Of a stretch of 28,515 nucleotides of DNA, positions 19,288-28,515 are shown in pieces (the stretch's first letter is position 1; every line of letters begins with the position of its first letter). The stretch is from Saksenaea vasiformis B4078 (lineage: Eukaryota; Mucoromycota; Mucoromycetes; Mucorales; Saksenaeaceae): positions 1-28,515 of the forward strand of contig JNDT01001181.1 in NCBI GenBank assembly GCA_000697055.1, given 5' to 3'. The notes under the pieces are model-generated. The model worked only from the letters and a program-made list of their open reading frames with translations, searched no databases and was not told the DNA's origin. A program made the position numbers and the translations under genes.

Positions 19288-21632
19288 GATAAGTGACAGG
19301 GATATGAAAAATGAGAGAAAGAGATGAGGCGTGGACCAAGAAAGAAAAGAACTCTTGGACAGGAATACCGAGTGGTATTTATGGCCATTTCGAGTTAACG
19401 TTACACAAATCAGAGATTAGCAAGGTGTTCGGAAATGAGAGAATGAAAAAGTTGCGTACTAAAAAAAAGAACCTTGCCAACCGAAAGAGTAGATCGTTAT
19501 TCTCGGGGAGTACAATTAAAAATGATATATACTTAACGTATCAGTCAGGTATAGACCGATTTAAAGAGGTGGCACTATATGAACAAGAGAAATCGGGATA
19601 TAAAATGATGCCTATTACTTTGGTTGTTACTGAATGTCACTGCGCGTGTTCTCGACTTGGCAAAGACAATAATCTGTATCCAATTAACGTTCATAGCTGA
19701 TCGACCATCTCAGTTCAGTGCAACCAACGAGTGGGCTTACGGTAAAACTTTTTTTTATGAATCTGGTCTAAAAATAGTCTGATTTGTCGGAGGCACAAAA
19801 CGTGGAGGACGATCAGCAATCCATGTCAGACGTGTTCTATTATGGCATGGTGGTATCAACAATCTTTGTCGATAGACTAGAGCGTTGCTTTAGCACCCTA
19901 TTAAACGCATTTTAATTGTACTCCCCGAAAACCACCGTGATTTTCCCTCTTTTGCGCAACTAGGAAGAAGTTATTGTTGTTATCGATCGAAAGCATGACA
20001 GACTAAGCCTGTATTTTTATCTCGTGTTTTAAGGGCTAATTCTGGCTTTTAAGTCAGAATTTACGCAGAGGCCACGGAAGCATCTCGCTTTTCTTTCAGC
20101 TATCTGAAATAGTTATAAATACGGTAAGCTACAGATATTGCCTAGTTACTATTTATTTGTGCCTGAAACCTCTCTGCATCTGTTTGTTTACTTGGTGGCG
20201 AGATGACAGCTTTATCAAACGTGAAGCCGGTACCTCTGTGCATATATTGAAAGGAATAAATGCTGTTACTACAGTAATAAGCACCCGGATATCATTGCAA
20301 AATTTGGAGTTTTTTTTATGATTTACGTACAACTGTCTTCCATCGGAACTACAGCTACGGTCTGAGAATGACGGTCTTTTTTCATCCACCGTGCTTATTT
20401 AGATGTCAGACACGACGTGTCAATCTGCTGCTTGACCGACAGCTTCATCAGTTACTGCTTCTCCTTTATTGCCATCAGTACTAGCTATATTTGATGCTAT
20501 CATGTTCGTTCGTGCATAACACATGTCTTTGACCATCAGAAAACAACGAGAGGACATATGTCGGGTTTTGAATATTCAAGCGTATTTGATTTGGTGAATT
20601 TCGCTATGTTGCTCGGGAGTCTTTTCATTATTGATTTTAGTGGCTTTGTCCATCCTATCCTGTTGAAACCTCGCTCTAGCTCATATCATGTCGCGCGGAG
20701 ATTCAATCGCTGAAGGGTCGATCTACTGTGTTTTGTTTGTTTCTCTTTTTTCCACGAAGTCGAAATTTGAAGATGTCATTGGTGAAGTAGAAGTTCAGGT
20801 TATAACGAAATAGCGTACGAAGTTTAGCCTTTCTGACACGATATACTCATAGCTCATGCAGTGATACAAAGTATCTGATATAGAAAAGTTTGGATTGCTG
20901 ATCGTCCCGTCCACGTTTCGTGTCTCCAACTAATCAATCTGATTTACGAATGTACGACGTACTTAGGTTACACCACACCAAGATAGTTGAGGAACCATGG
21001 GCTTGCGTTGATTATGGGATGGATGTTTAGACTATGTCAATACCGGTGAATATAACGATTTCTTATCACACTACGACCCATGCAGTATTTTGTCAAACAC
21101 TAGAGATAGTTGAAATCCATGACTTCCCAAGTCGTAGCATGGAGAACAAACGCAGCCTTCTGCACACCTTTGGCATATTTGTGATACATATTTGTGGACC
21201 CTGAAGGCATGCAACAAAAGGCCTGTTTATTTATTTTGATCTTCATGCTTCCACTTGGCGGACCTAGTAGGTAAAGACAATGGCGTTCTATTCGATAAAT
21301 AGATCTTCGCGAAGTAACATTTGGAGCTCTTTTGTGTATCATTGCTTGGTCATTAACGAGATCATTCACCACGTTTCATCATTTGTTATTTTCGTGCAAT
21401 GCTCACCCAATATCCAGTATTTACCAAAGAAAAAAAGCAACTAGCAAAAGCAAGTTGTGGGGAAAGCTACACATCTTTTTGGCTCTTTTTCTTGCGGTGA
21501 CAACGGAGAACTTTATCTTCCATTCAATTTAACTATTTGATAATAGTTGCAGGAGGAGGATAGTCTAGTCATGTTGAGCAGAATGTAAGATATCGTGGAA
21601 GGGTATGTGCTTCTTGTTTTCCATTTGCACGA
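19288..21632. other. Long non-coding region with an inverted-repeat element
   Basis: About 2.3 kb between the dehydratase start and the stop of the zinc-cluster gene. It holds the 19503-19928 inverted-repeat element and a small hairpin AATTCTG ... CAGAATT near 20038-20061. Open frames at 19311-19700, 20153-20389, 21100-21372 and 21332-21532 have no recognisable motifs, and I do not call them genes. The first few hundred bases should contain the dehydratase promoter. Confidence 0.4.
19503..19928. mobile_element. Candidate 426-bp MITE-like element with perfect 19-bp inverted ends
   Basis: TCGGGGAGTACAATTAAAA at 19503-19521 recurs as its exact reverse complement at 19910-19928. The intervening 388 bp are non-coding. 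The layout fits a short non-autonomous DNA transposon. I see no target-site duplication, and the outer flanks (TTATTC on the left, AAACCACC on the right) differ. It sits about 215 bp upstream of the GDP-mannose dehydratase start, so it may lie inside that promoter. Confidence 0.45.
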
Positions 21633-23570
21633 TCAACAAAGAAGTGAACGAATGCTCATCTCCTCTGCTTTGCGACTAGACACACTTCGGTGATTATCCG
21701 CCATCATGAGCCCTAGCCCTGCGCTAAATCCTCGTTTCTGCATTACTACAGCTGACGCTTCCGCATTAAGCGTACTGCTGGAAGTCTGCAGGAAGTACTG
21801 TTCCGATGGGTGAGTGAACGTCGTGAGGTTTCCCGGGGAAAGTGGTGTAGACCGATATGCCATGGTTGAGTACGGATTATGTGATTCCTCGCCTAACACA
21901 GGCGCCCGACCAGCGCTCGGTCCACTGATGATGCTGTTGGCCGCTTTTGGGCGGTACATACCTGTTGCAAGGGACGTTTGTGAACGACGATGATGGGACT
22001 GTTCACCTGAGGTGGTGATAGGCGCAACATTGATTTTAGGCGAATTCGGCAGGGAAGAAGCTTGTCTTCGCGCTCCAAACGCCGGTCGATTTATTAGGTG
22101 GGATAACGGCCGATCATCATTGCTTTGCGTTCGAAATGATTGAAGTAAACCGTTGTGTTTCGATTGGAGTAGTGTTGTCCTTGCCTCGGCCGTATTGTGG
22201 GTTGTAGCTTTTGTCGTTACCGGTGATGTATGCTGAGAGACCGGTATGTCTTGCTTGTTCGGTGATTCCTCAGTCAGTTCGTACTGGTGCTTCTTCATAT
22301 GTGCAATGATGTACAGATTGGCCAAGTCGGAGGCCGTAGATAAATTAGCACCCAATCCACCTCCTAATGACACACACATTTGATACAGCTCTAGGTCTCC
22401 GGAGCGCTTCTTAATATGTAGTGTGTCAAAAAAGCGCCCTGAACCTTGGGCGGTCCTTGTTAGACGTTTAGGATCCGTGTTGTGAAACAAGTCAGACGTA
22501 GTACGCAACGCAGTGAGAGATGGCCGGTAATCTGGATGACTTTGTTTTACAACATTGGTAATATTATCTAGTAGCAAGCGATGCAGCTGTGCCAGACGGT
22601 CTGCATCTTTTGGTGAGACAAAGTCATAGAAAGGCCGATGGACCAATTCTTGTGGATAGTAACCCCATAGATCCATCACGCTGTCGGAAATCCACGCGCA
22701 ACATACTTCCATGGATAGAAACAAGGTCAGTGTCTCGGGCGATTTAGTTCCTTGTTCTGTCTCGGCAAAGGCGTTGCTAGACGGCGTATCATTATATGTC
22801 TGAAGCGGAAAATGCAAGAGTTCATCTGTGATAGCGGCGGCGTTAGCAGATGTTGTACAGCGATCAGACATCAATGTATTCTCAGAGGTTCCTTCTCTCG
22901 TGCCAGAAGTTCCTACATGCTCGTGAACAAATGCTATCTTGGTGGGTATCGTTTGTCCTGAATTGATGGAACGAGACGGTGCAGTTGACATGGTGAATGT
23001 TGGCGTTTGTATGGCGCACATCATTCTACGACTGGATTCCTGATCTGACGTATCTGCCATGCGCGCACGTAACTTGGGTCGTCCACGTTTTTTATGCTTC
23101 ACATCCTGACAAGAATCCGCTTTGCCAAGGGTAACGCAACGCTTACATGGTCGGGAAACTGGGATTGGTTAAAACGTGAGAAAAAGAAAATATCAATTAC
23201 CATCGCAGGCAAGGTGAGACTTTTTGCAGTTGGAGCCTGAATAAAGGACGGTAAGTTGGTGGCAAATAAATGGTGTATACGTACATGCACTTGGAACATG
23301 AGTTTTGTATCCACGCTTTGCGGGAACAATAATGGGAGTTGGCTCTCTCTCTCTTCGAGGAATACCATTGTCGGAATGGCATGGATTTGGGTCTATTGGA
23401 GTCCGCAAAGAAGACAACAATGGGAAGACGTTTATGTCCAATGATGACTGCTCCACTTCAGCAAATGGTGTATGAAATTCAGGTGGCATACTAAAGAATA
23501 GCTCTTGAGAAAATGAAGTCTCGGGATCAGGTTCCAATGCCGCATAAGCCGTGGCCGTGTTTTGTTGCAT
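21633..23570 (-). CDS. Zn2Cys6 transcription factor with PAS domain
   Basis: Predicted fungal zinc-cluster transcription regulator of 615 aa. Exons (minus strand): 23285-23570, 23201-23236, 21633-23158. The binuclear zinc cluster is split over three exons. Splicing gives C96-x2-C99-x6-C106-x5-C112-x2-C115-x8-C124 (ACSNCKKSHLACD, then SRPCKRCVTLGKADSC), followed by an AT-hook-like basic stretch KHKKRGRPKLR. This perfect cluster supports the short introns (48 and 42 nt). A PAS-like domain follows (about 250-380: CCAWISDSVMDLWGYYPQEL, HRPFYDFVSPKDADRLAQLH). The C-terminal half is low-complexity Ser/Thr/Pro-rich and probably disordered. A zinc cluster with RGRPKLR plus a PAS sensor recalls the Ert1/Rds2-type regulators of carbon metabolism, but the ligand and targets are unknown. 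The C-terminus ends SSRKAEEMSIRSLLC. Confidence 0.88.
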
Positions 23571-24528
23571 GCTACAAAAAGAGGGCTTTCCCTTTGCACA
23601 TTCTCTCTCTCTCTCACATGTGCGCCGCTTGAAAAATTATTTCGTGATGGCTGGGCTTGTCTGCAACGAGTATTTCACATTATTTAACTTTTGATGAAAT
23701 AAACTCTAAGGTCTACGAAGTAGCAGAAGTGGATTCATGCCTTACCGTCTTTCGACTCTATTAGGAAGACGATTGGGTCATCACATAAATCACTGATCCG
23801 CAGGACTGAATATCGCGGTAGACACGTAGACGGCCCAAGCAGTGTTTGGTTAATTAAGGGAGTGATAGAATTGGGAGCTTAAGACTTGACTTCCTGCATT
23901 GCCATTGGAAAAAGACTGACAGGCTTAAGAGACCAGGAAGAACAATAGCGGTCGAGGAAGTTTACGTTGTTAAACCCGGTCTACCAGGACAGTACCTTTG
24001 GCTCTAAGGTCTGTTGCTGCATAGTTAAGTAAAGTGTAAGTCCTTGGATTCACGAATGACTATCATCTCACATTTGTGGAACACTTGTGAGCTACCTGTG
24101 GATTTCGTGGGCGATGCACAGTATCGTCTCATTTAGATCTGTAACTATCTGCATGTCCTCTCGACTGTAGTTTCACAGGTCAATGTGGCATATTAACTTT
24201 TCACGCTGTTGCGATCACTCGGCATTTCACAAACAAGTATTTTATAATTATTTTCCTTTTCGATAGTCTTCTATCACCGAAAAGGGGAGGTTCCATGAAG
24301 ATAGTGAAAGCCTGGACATGCCCTTAAGCTGGCTTCCTTTTTCTGAGGCTCTGCACAAAGCGTTCTTGGATTAAATTGAAAGACTTGTCTAAATCTGGAA
24401 GTCTTCTTTGTTTGATGCAGCCAAAACTCAATCTGTGATTAGCCTGCGAACAAAGAACAAAGAAATACATAAATATAAGCACTCAATCTACGAATCCATT
24501 CTTTTATCGAAGTTAGTCCTTCTAGTGG
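23571..24528. other. Non-coding region upstream of the zinc-cluster gene
   Basis: About 960 bp. It has a CT-repeat tract near 23604-23616 just upstream of the zinc-cluster gene start and a 12-bp hairpin at 24255-24285. I see no gene. Confidence 0.4.
24255..24285. repeat. Hairpin (12 bp stem, 3-nt bulge)
   Basis: CCTTTTCGATAG pairs with CTATC-ACC-GAAAAGG around a TCTT loop, leaving an ACC bulge. It lies about 245 bp upstream of the Fanzor/TnpB-like relic. A role as an element end or a terminator cannot be shown. Confidence 0.4.
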
Positions 24529-25332
24529 TTGAGAAAGCAAGCCAGAGAGTCATGCAATTGCGTTACAGTTGATAAAAACGGACACCCCATTCCACATTCA
24601 CACAAGGGTTGCTTAAAAAAGCCAAAATCATCTGGGAATGGTGGCGAACCAGGCAACAATAATAATGATAAAATGAAACGGACCACTTTCGTAATCAGTA
24701 TCGGTTTGAAAGCATACGTCGCTGGAGTGTCGGTTAAGTGGTGATGTTGAATTGGATCGTGGGGTACAAGAGGTTCCGTAAGGACGTTATATTCAGTGAA
24801 AGAACAAGGAACTCCCGTGTAAAAATTACCATCCAGCTAACCAAACTGAGTGAATTGTGCTCACTATACATTCGAATGTCAATGTACTATAAAGAAGTCT
24901 GAACACAACAGACAGGTACCTGTCAAAGCTTTCCGTTGCAAGATGTCTCTGTGTGTCACAATAGTCTCCGTCAACGAATTCAGGACCAGCCAGGAATGTT
25001 CCAACCTTTGTAAGTGTAGCCAACGTAGACAGCAAGCTAAGTTAAACATGGGTCCCGTACATGCTGAACGAGGTCTCCGTCACCGATCAGGACCAGCTCT
25101 TCACGCGGTAAAGCATCGCGAAAGATGTAATACCATATGGAATAGGGATGTCAACGCTGCAAGAGACATACTCTACGTCTTCTGGCCCAGGCGCAAAAGT
25201 AGTGGCGCTAGAACCTTTGGAATTACAAAGCAAGCTCAGAAACTATTGGGACGGACGTCCTCAGGCAAAGTCTCATCCCGTGCTAGCATCTTTGGGTACG
25301 GACTGACTTTTTCGGTCTTACCTGCTAAGTGA
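24529..25332 (+). pseudogene. Degenerate Fanzor/TnpB-like RuvC nuclease relic
   Basis: Remains of an OrfB/TnpB-type, RNA-guided nuclease family gene (eukaryotic members are called Fanzor). The 3' part (24850-25332) has the zinc-ribbon entry VNEFRTSQECSNLC (24970-25011) and the RuvC-III motif CNTIWNRDVNAARDIL (25126-25173), with the conserved Asp in NRDVNAA. The 5' part (24529-24744) ends with VISIGLKAYVAGVSV, which looks like a RuvC-I strand (expected I-D-x-G) from which the catalytic Asp has been lost. The two parts are in the same frame but separated by several in-frame stops (24742-24849), and there is no sign of a complete N-terminal domain. The second ribbon cysteine pair is incomplete. 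I therefore call it dead. Family assignment of the 3' part is good; the RuvC-I reading is tentative. Confidence 0.6.
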
Positions 25333-26419
25333 GCAACTCTTTGGCCGTTGCAGAGAGGACTACAAGCTATTAAAGGAAAGTAAAATCCGGAATAGATCAT
25401 TAACGACAGTTTTATCTTTCAGGTATATAGAGAACATGCTTAGATAGTGAAGTGCTTCCATTCGTTAAATCAAAAAGTCCGGATTTTTATGCTACTCTAC
25501 GCTAAAAGGGCTGTCTCTTGGCGTAACTTGGTTGAACCTTCTCAATCTAAATGGGACGCGTGTCTGATTGCAAAACTTGCGTTCACAAAAGCGTATTTAT
25601 GAGTACTTTATATCATGTTCATTGGGTTTGCGTCAGACACCGAAGATGGTTTCAAGATGTGACCCTGTCTTGGATAGGCAGCGTGTGGAAGTTTTAATGA
25701 GTTTGAGGATAACGTTTTCAGTTGGCTTCTTCATAAGAGGTCCTGTAAATGATGCCATTTTTCTTTATCTTTTGCTTATTCTATTTCGCCTTTTTACTCT
25801 TCGGCAATCATCCATCCATATGAACCAAATATGTGAGAAGTAGGTTGAGTTTGTTGAGATAAACTTCCGTTCGTGGTCTTCCCACCCTTCTTACAAGTGC
25901 AGCAGCTCTTTCAATGTGTTATCCATGTACTAATTTTATTCTGCGCAGGCTTCACCAGTCAGTTTCCTTCTTCTTTTGTAAGTGTCGCGTTTCTTTCAAC
26001 GATCGTTATTACTAACTTCGGTCTGCATAGGGTTCTCTTCTTCTCTTCCATTTTGTCCCAGGAGGGCATCAGCGCCTCCTAACGGAGGGCCTATACCCTG
26101 GATGGGGATACGGTGGATGTTTTATGCTACTCTAATAGATTCTGCACCGATGGGGACCAGTTTCACATAAGTAAATTTATACTTCTTCTCATAAATGATG
26201 TACTAATATGCATATTTTGTTTTCTATCAGTGTAGACTTGATTCCTTCATGAACGCAGCATTCATTTAGAATCGTGTAAATTGCTATTCAATAAATAGTA
26301 AGCTGACGCAGAATCAGTATTTGGCACGGCAGATGACCAAAAAGAAAAGTCGCCTGAGCTTCAATCTACCCAGCTGCTTTTTCCTCCACTCAATTTACTG
26401 TTTATTTCTTTGTGCGCTT
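25333..26419. other. Non-coding region upstream of the SGNH-like gene
   Basis: About 1.1 kb with no supportable gene. It contains the possible TTGCGTCA-ended element (25627-26311). Short open frames at 25568-25843, 25873-26082 and 25982-26170 resemble no protein I know. Confidence 0.4.
25627..26311. mobile_element. Possible third copy of the TTGCGTCA-ended repeat family
   Basis: TTTGCGTCAG at 25627-25636 faces CTGACGCAGA at 26303-26312, with 685 bp between the outer ends. At the left, GATGG follows at 25645. At the right, ATAGTAAGCTGACGCAGA is similar to the right arm of the 1.1-kb element (AGTATTTAGATGACGCAAA). The size is close to that of the decayed copy at 13373-14075. Only about 8 bp of the ends pair perfectly, so chance is possible. 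Confidence 0.3.
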
Positions 26420-28129
26420 ATGGTACTAGCCCATGGTCACTTCTTACTTCTGTTTCTTGGAGCGATATTATTTGCGGCATGCTCAGCTGACAAGTTGATT
26501 CCCTTCAATGATGGTAACATTCAATATGTTGGACGATGGCGCATTACGGCTACCGGTATTCAAAGTGGTTGGCCGGGTGCCTATTTCCGAACTCAAGTAC
26601 TTGGGTCCCACATATCGCTGCGACTTAACCTACCAACAAGTGTCTATGTAAAAATTGATGGCCAACCTATCCAACAACTCGATGCTCCTTATCAAGGTGT
26701 TCTGCCTATCCGGCTTGACGTAGCTAACGACTTGACCGATGGGCCTCATAACATCATTGTGATATCCTCTGCAAATACCTCTATCTATCTTGAATCACTC
26801 GTACTATCAGAACAAGGACAGATTGCCCCGCCTACGCCGTTTACAAATATGGTCGAATTTGTTGGACATGACCTGATCCTTGGCACCGACACTTCAAAAC
26901 AGCAGTTGTCTAGTTTTTCATGGGTTGTCTCAGATATGTTATCGATCGAACGGGCGCAAATTGCATTCCGTGATGCTTGGTTGATGGATCATAAAGATGA
27001 ACTAGGCATGGAAACCCGTTATTTTGGCTGGAGCCCTACGACAAATGAACCATGGGATTTTTCAAGTTATATACCCACTGGCATTGTGATTCTGCTGGGT
27101 CATAACGACCGTCAAGAAAATTACGCAGATCATCTGTTCCAGTTCCTTAAACGCATCCGTTCGCATGCATCTTCGGCGGCGATGCTTATTCTTTCCGAGC
27201 CCTTAGGAGACCGCGTCCGTGAATCGCAGGAAGCTGTTATTCGACTGAATGATCAGGGTGATCAAGATGTCTATTTCATTGATACAACCGGCTGGATACG
27301 CCATGGTGTAAACAACAAATCCAGCGATCCATCCCCGTCTACCCATCGTACTGATCTTCTCAATGATACAGAGCATGAGTTATTTGCCAAAAAGCTAGCA
27401 CCGTTATTGCAAGCTAAACTCGCCATCCCAAGACAACCCTTGCCGGGCCCTCCACCCAACCCAAACCTTCCAAATAACTGGCTAACAATGGATATCGGCA
27501 AAGACGATGCTTCAGTAGGACTGCCCGGATCTGTGTCGTTTGACCTTGGTAACACGTTTACTCTATGGGGTTCGGGAACAGATATCGGGAATAGCAATGA
27601 TGCTTTTCGCTATGTATACCAACGTTTGTCCGCTGATGGCGTAATCGACGCCACCGTGGAATCCCACTCTACATTTGCTACCTGTGCTAAGGCTGGCATC
27701 ATGATGCGTGAACATCTCGCTTCAGGTGCACCCAACGTCATGCTAGGACTTTCGCCTGCCAGTGGGTTGTTCCTACATTCCCGAGCAAATAACCTCAATA
27801 CCACCAAACTCATAAAAAAATCGCGCGCAGATCCTCCTTACCGACTCCGTCTCTCCCGCAAAGGAAACATATTCACAGCACAGACGATGCGTTTAAATGA
27901 TCAAAACGCTTCTTGGGAGATGTTTGGAGTCATTACAACCACCGCCCTGGCGCGGGATATTTATGTCGGCTTGGCTGTTACAAGTTGCGATCCTTCCGTT
28001 GTCAGCGTCGGCAAGTTTACCAACGTGTCTCTCCAAGGAGGAGTGGGTAGCGGGTCGTTGTACGAATACGATCATCGCTCACAGCAATTAACCCTACAGA
28101 AACCCATGTTGGCTCACCCTGGTTATTAA
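26420..28129 (+). CDS. Secreted SGNH/CE2-like protein with C-terminal LamG/concanavalin-like domain
   Basis: Predicted extracellular 569-aa protein, intronless. A signal peptide (1 to about 22, HGHFLLLFLGAILFAACSA) decides the start at 26420; an ATG at 26333 would give a longer signal-anchor N-terminus. Domain 1 (about 33-130, IQYVGRW ... SGWPGAYFRTQVLGS) resembles the N-terminal jelly roll of carbohydrate esterase family 2. Domain 2 (about 145-335) is an SGNH hydrolase fold (FVGHDLILGTDTS; LLGHNDRQ, the GxND block; DVYFIDTTGWIRHG; LLNDTEHELFAKKLAP). The serine block reads GHD instead of GDS, and no DxxH is visible, so catalysis is doubtful. After a Pro-rich linker (338-350), domain 3 (about 354-540) carries TLWGSGTDIGNSNDAFRYVY, CAKAGIMMREHLASG, PYRLRLSRKGNIFTA and DIYVGLAVTS. 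This is the pattern of a concanavalin-like domain common at the C-terminus of bacterial secreted enzymes. Confidence 0.8.
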   Translation: MVLAHGHFLLLFLGAILFAACSADKLIPFNDGNIQYVGRWRITATGIQSGWPGAYFRTQVLGSHISLRLNLPTSVYVKIDGQPIQQLDAPYQGVLPIRLDVANDLTDGPHNIIVISSANTSIYLESLVLSEQGQIAPPTPFTNMVEFVGHDLILGTDTSKQQLSSFSWVVSDMLSIERAQIAFRDAWLMDHKDELGMETRYFGWSPTTNEPWDFSSYIPTGIVILLGHNDRQENYADHLFQFLKRIRSHASSAAMLILSEPLGDRVRESQEAVIRLNDQGDQDVYFIDTTGWIRHGVNNKSSDPSPSTHRTDLLNDTEHELFAKKLAPLLQAKLAIPRQPLPGPPPNPNLPNNWLTMDIGKDDASVGLPGSVSFDLGNTFTLWGSGTDIGNSNDAFRYVYQRLSADGVIDATVESHSTFATCAKAGIMMREHLASGAPNVMLGLSPASGLFLHSRANNLNTTKLIKKSRADPPYRLRLSRKGNIFTAQTMRLNDQNASWEMFGVITTTALARDIYVGLAVTSCDPSVVSVGKFTNVSLQGGVGSGSLYEYDHRSQQLTLQKPMLAHPGY

Positions 28130-28515
28130 CGGCAACCAGCAACTCTTTTACTTTGTAGCTTTTGAAGGTATCTTAAAATTGACAACAAGATTATACCACA
28201 TGGATGAAAAAAGGAATCAAAATTGTAAACTAACAAGTATACCGCCTCACTACGTTTAGTCCCGCAATGAAAATTTTATGATGTTAGCGAAAGGTGACAG
28301 AGGATCGACAAATTTACCTAAACCACTTGTATCTGATGTCTGGGGTTTTTCCCTGCAACTTTTTGGAATGGCGCTGGGGAACTACCATCGTTCACTGCTT
28401 CGTACAGCGCTACTTGCAAAATATTTCGGCTTGCGTTACAGTCTCGATTCCATACGATACTGCATTTTTTACATATGAGTACTGCGTGAAGCGACTGACC
28501 AAGCGCTCCAATGAT
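28130..28515. other. Downstream of the SGNH-like gene
   Basis: 386 bp to the window end with no gene I can support. The frame at 28278-28478 is short and without recognisable motifs. Confidence 0.4.

Noticed and set aside
19311..19700. 129-codon plus-strand frame overlapping the 19503 repeat
   Set aside because: It starts in the dehydratase upstream region, crosses the inverted-repeat end, and has no recognisable domain.
20400..20660. Two short minus-strand peptides, MDKATKINNEKTPEQHSEI and IASTDGNKGEAVTDEAVGQ
   Set aside because: Composition is protein-like, but no GT...AG pair with good context joins them and neither matches a known family.
21100..21372. 90-codon minus-strand frame
   Set aside because: No motif, and overlapping open frames on the other strand; not supportable as a gene.
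28278..28478. 66-codon plus-strand frame at the window end
   Set aside because: Short, no motif, no clear promoter or splice sites.

Overview
The window looks like nuclear DNA of an early-diverging fungus, most likely Mucoromycota (Mucorales-like). The evidence is very short introns (about 42-130 nt, most 48-65) with GT...AG ends and CTRAY branch sites. The gene set points the same way: a MYSM1-type histone H2A deubiquitinase, a GDP-mannose 4,6-dehydratase (fucose occurs in Mucorales walls), a PAS/zinc-cluster regulator and a Fanzor/TnpB relic. The species is inferred. I assembled the exon-intron models by hand, and every model closes in frame.

Layout. 1-1198: divergent histone H2A (-, cut by the window edge) and H2B (+) with a shared promoter carrying paired ACGCGT and CACGCGCCT motifs. 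1423-3250 (-): RBM5/RBM10-like splicing factor, 8 exons. 4223-4942 (+): PIG-X/Pbn1-like subunit of GPI mannosyltransferase I. 5110-7367 (-): Vps27/Hrs, the ESCRT-0 subunit, 8 exons. 8438-9434 (+): prohibitin-1, 4 exons. 9668-9859 (+): a 44-residue Cys-rich microprotein, 2 exons. 9860-12096: gene-poor, with a 1.1-kb element (10827-11962) bounded by 90-bp inverted repeats. 12097-12920 (+): Rho GTPase, 5 exons. 12921-14282: gene-poor, with decayed relatives of the same repeat. 14283-17612 (-): MYSM1-like Myb/SWIRM/JAMM deubiquitinase, 15 exons. 17894-19287 (-): GDP-mannose 4,6-dehydratase, 4 exons. 19288-21632: non-coding, with a 426-bp inverted-repeat element. 21633-23570 (-): Zn2Cys6 + PAS transcription factor, 3 exons. 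23571-26419: non-coding, with a Fanzor/TnpB relic and a third locus with TTGCGTCA-type ends. 26420-28129 (+): intronless secreted SGNH-like protein with a bacterial-type concanavalin-like C-terminal domain and no recognisable catalytic serine.

The genes do not form one pathway. Most are housekeeping genes (chromatin, splicing, endosomal sorting, mitochondria, GPI anchors, fucose supply, polarity). H2A and a predicted H2A deubiquitinase lie within 14 kb of each other, which is probably chance. The most unusual material is in the gene-poor islands and in the last gene.
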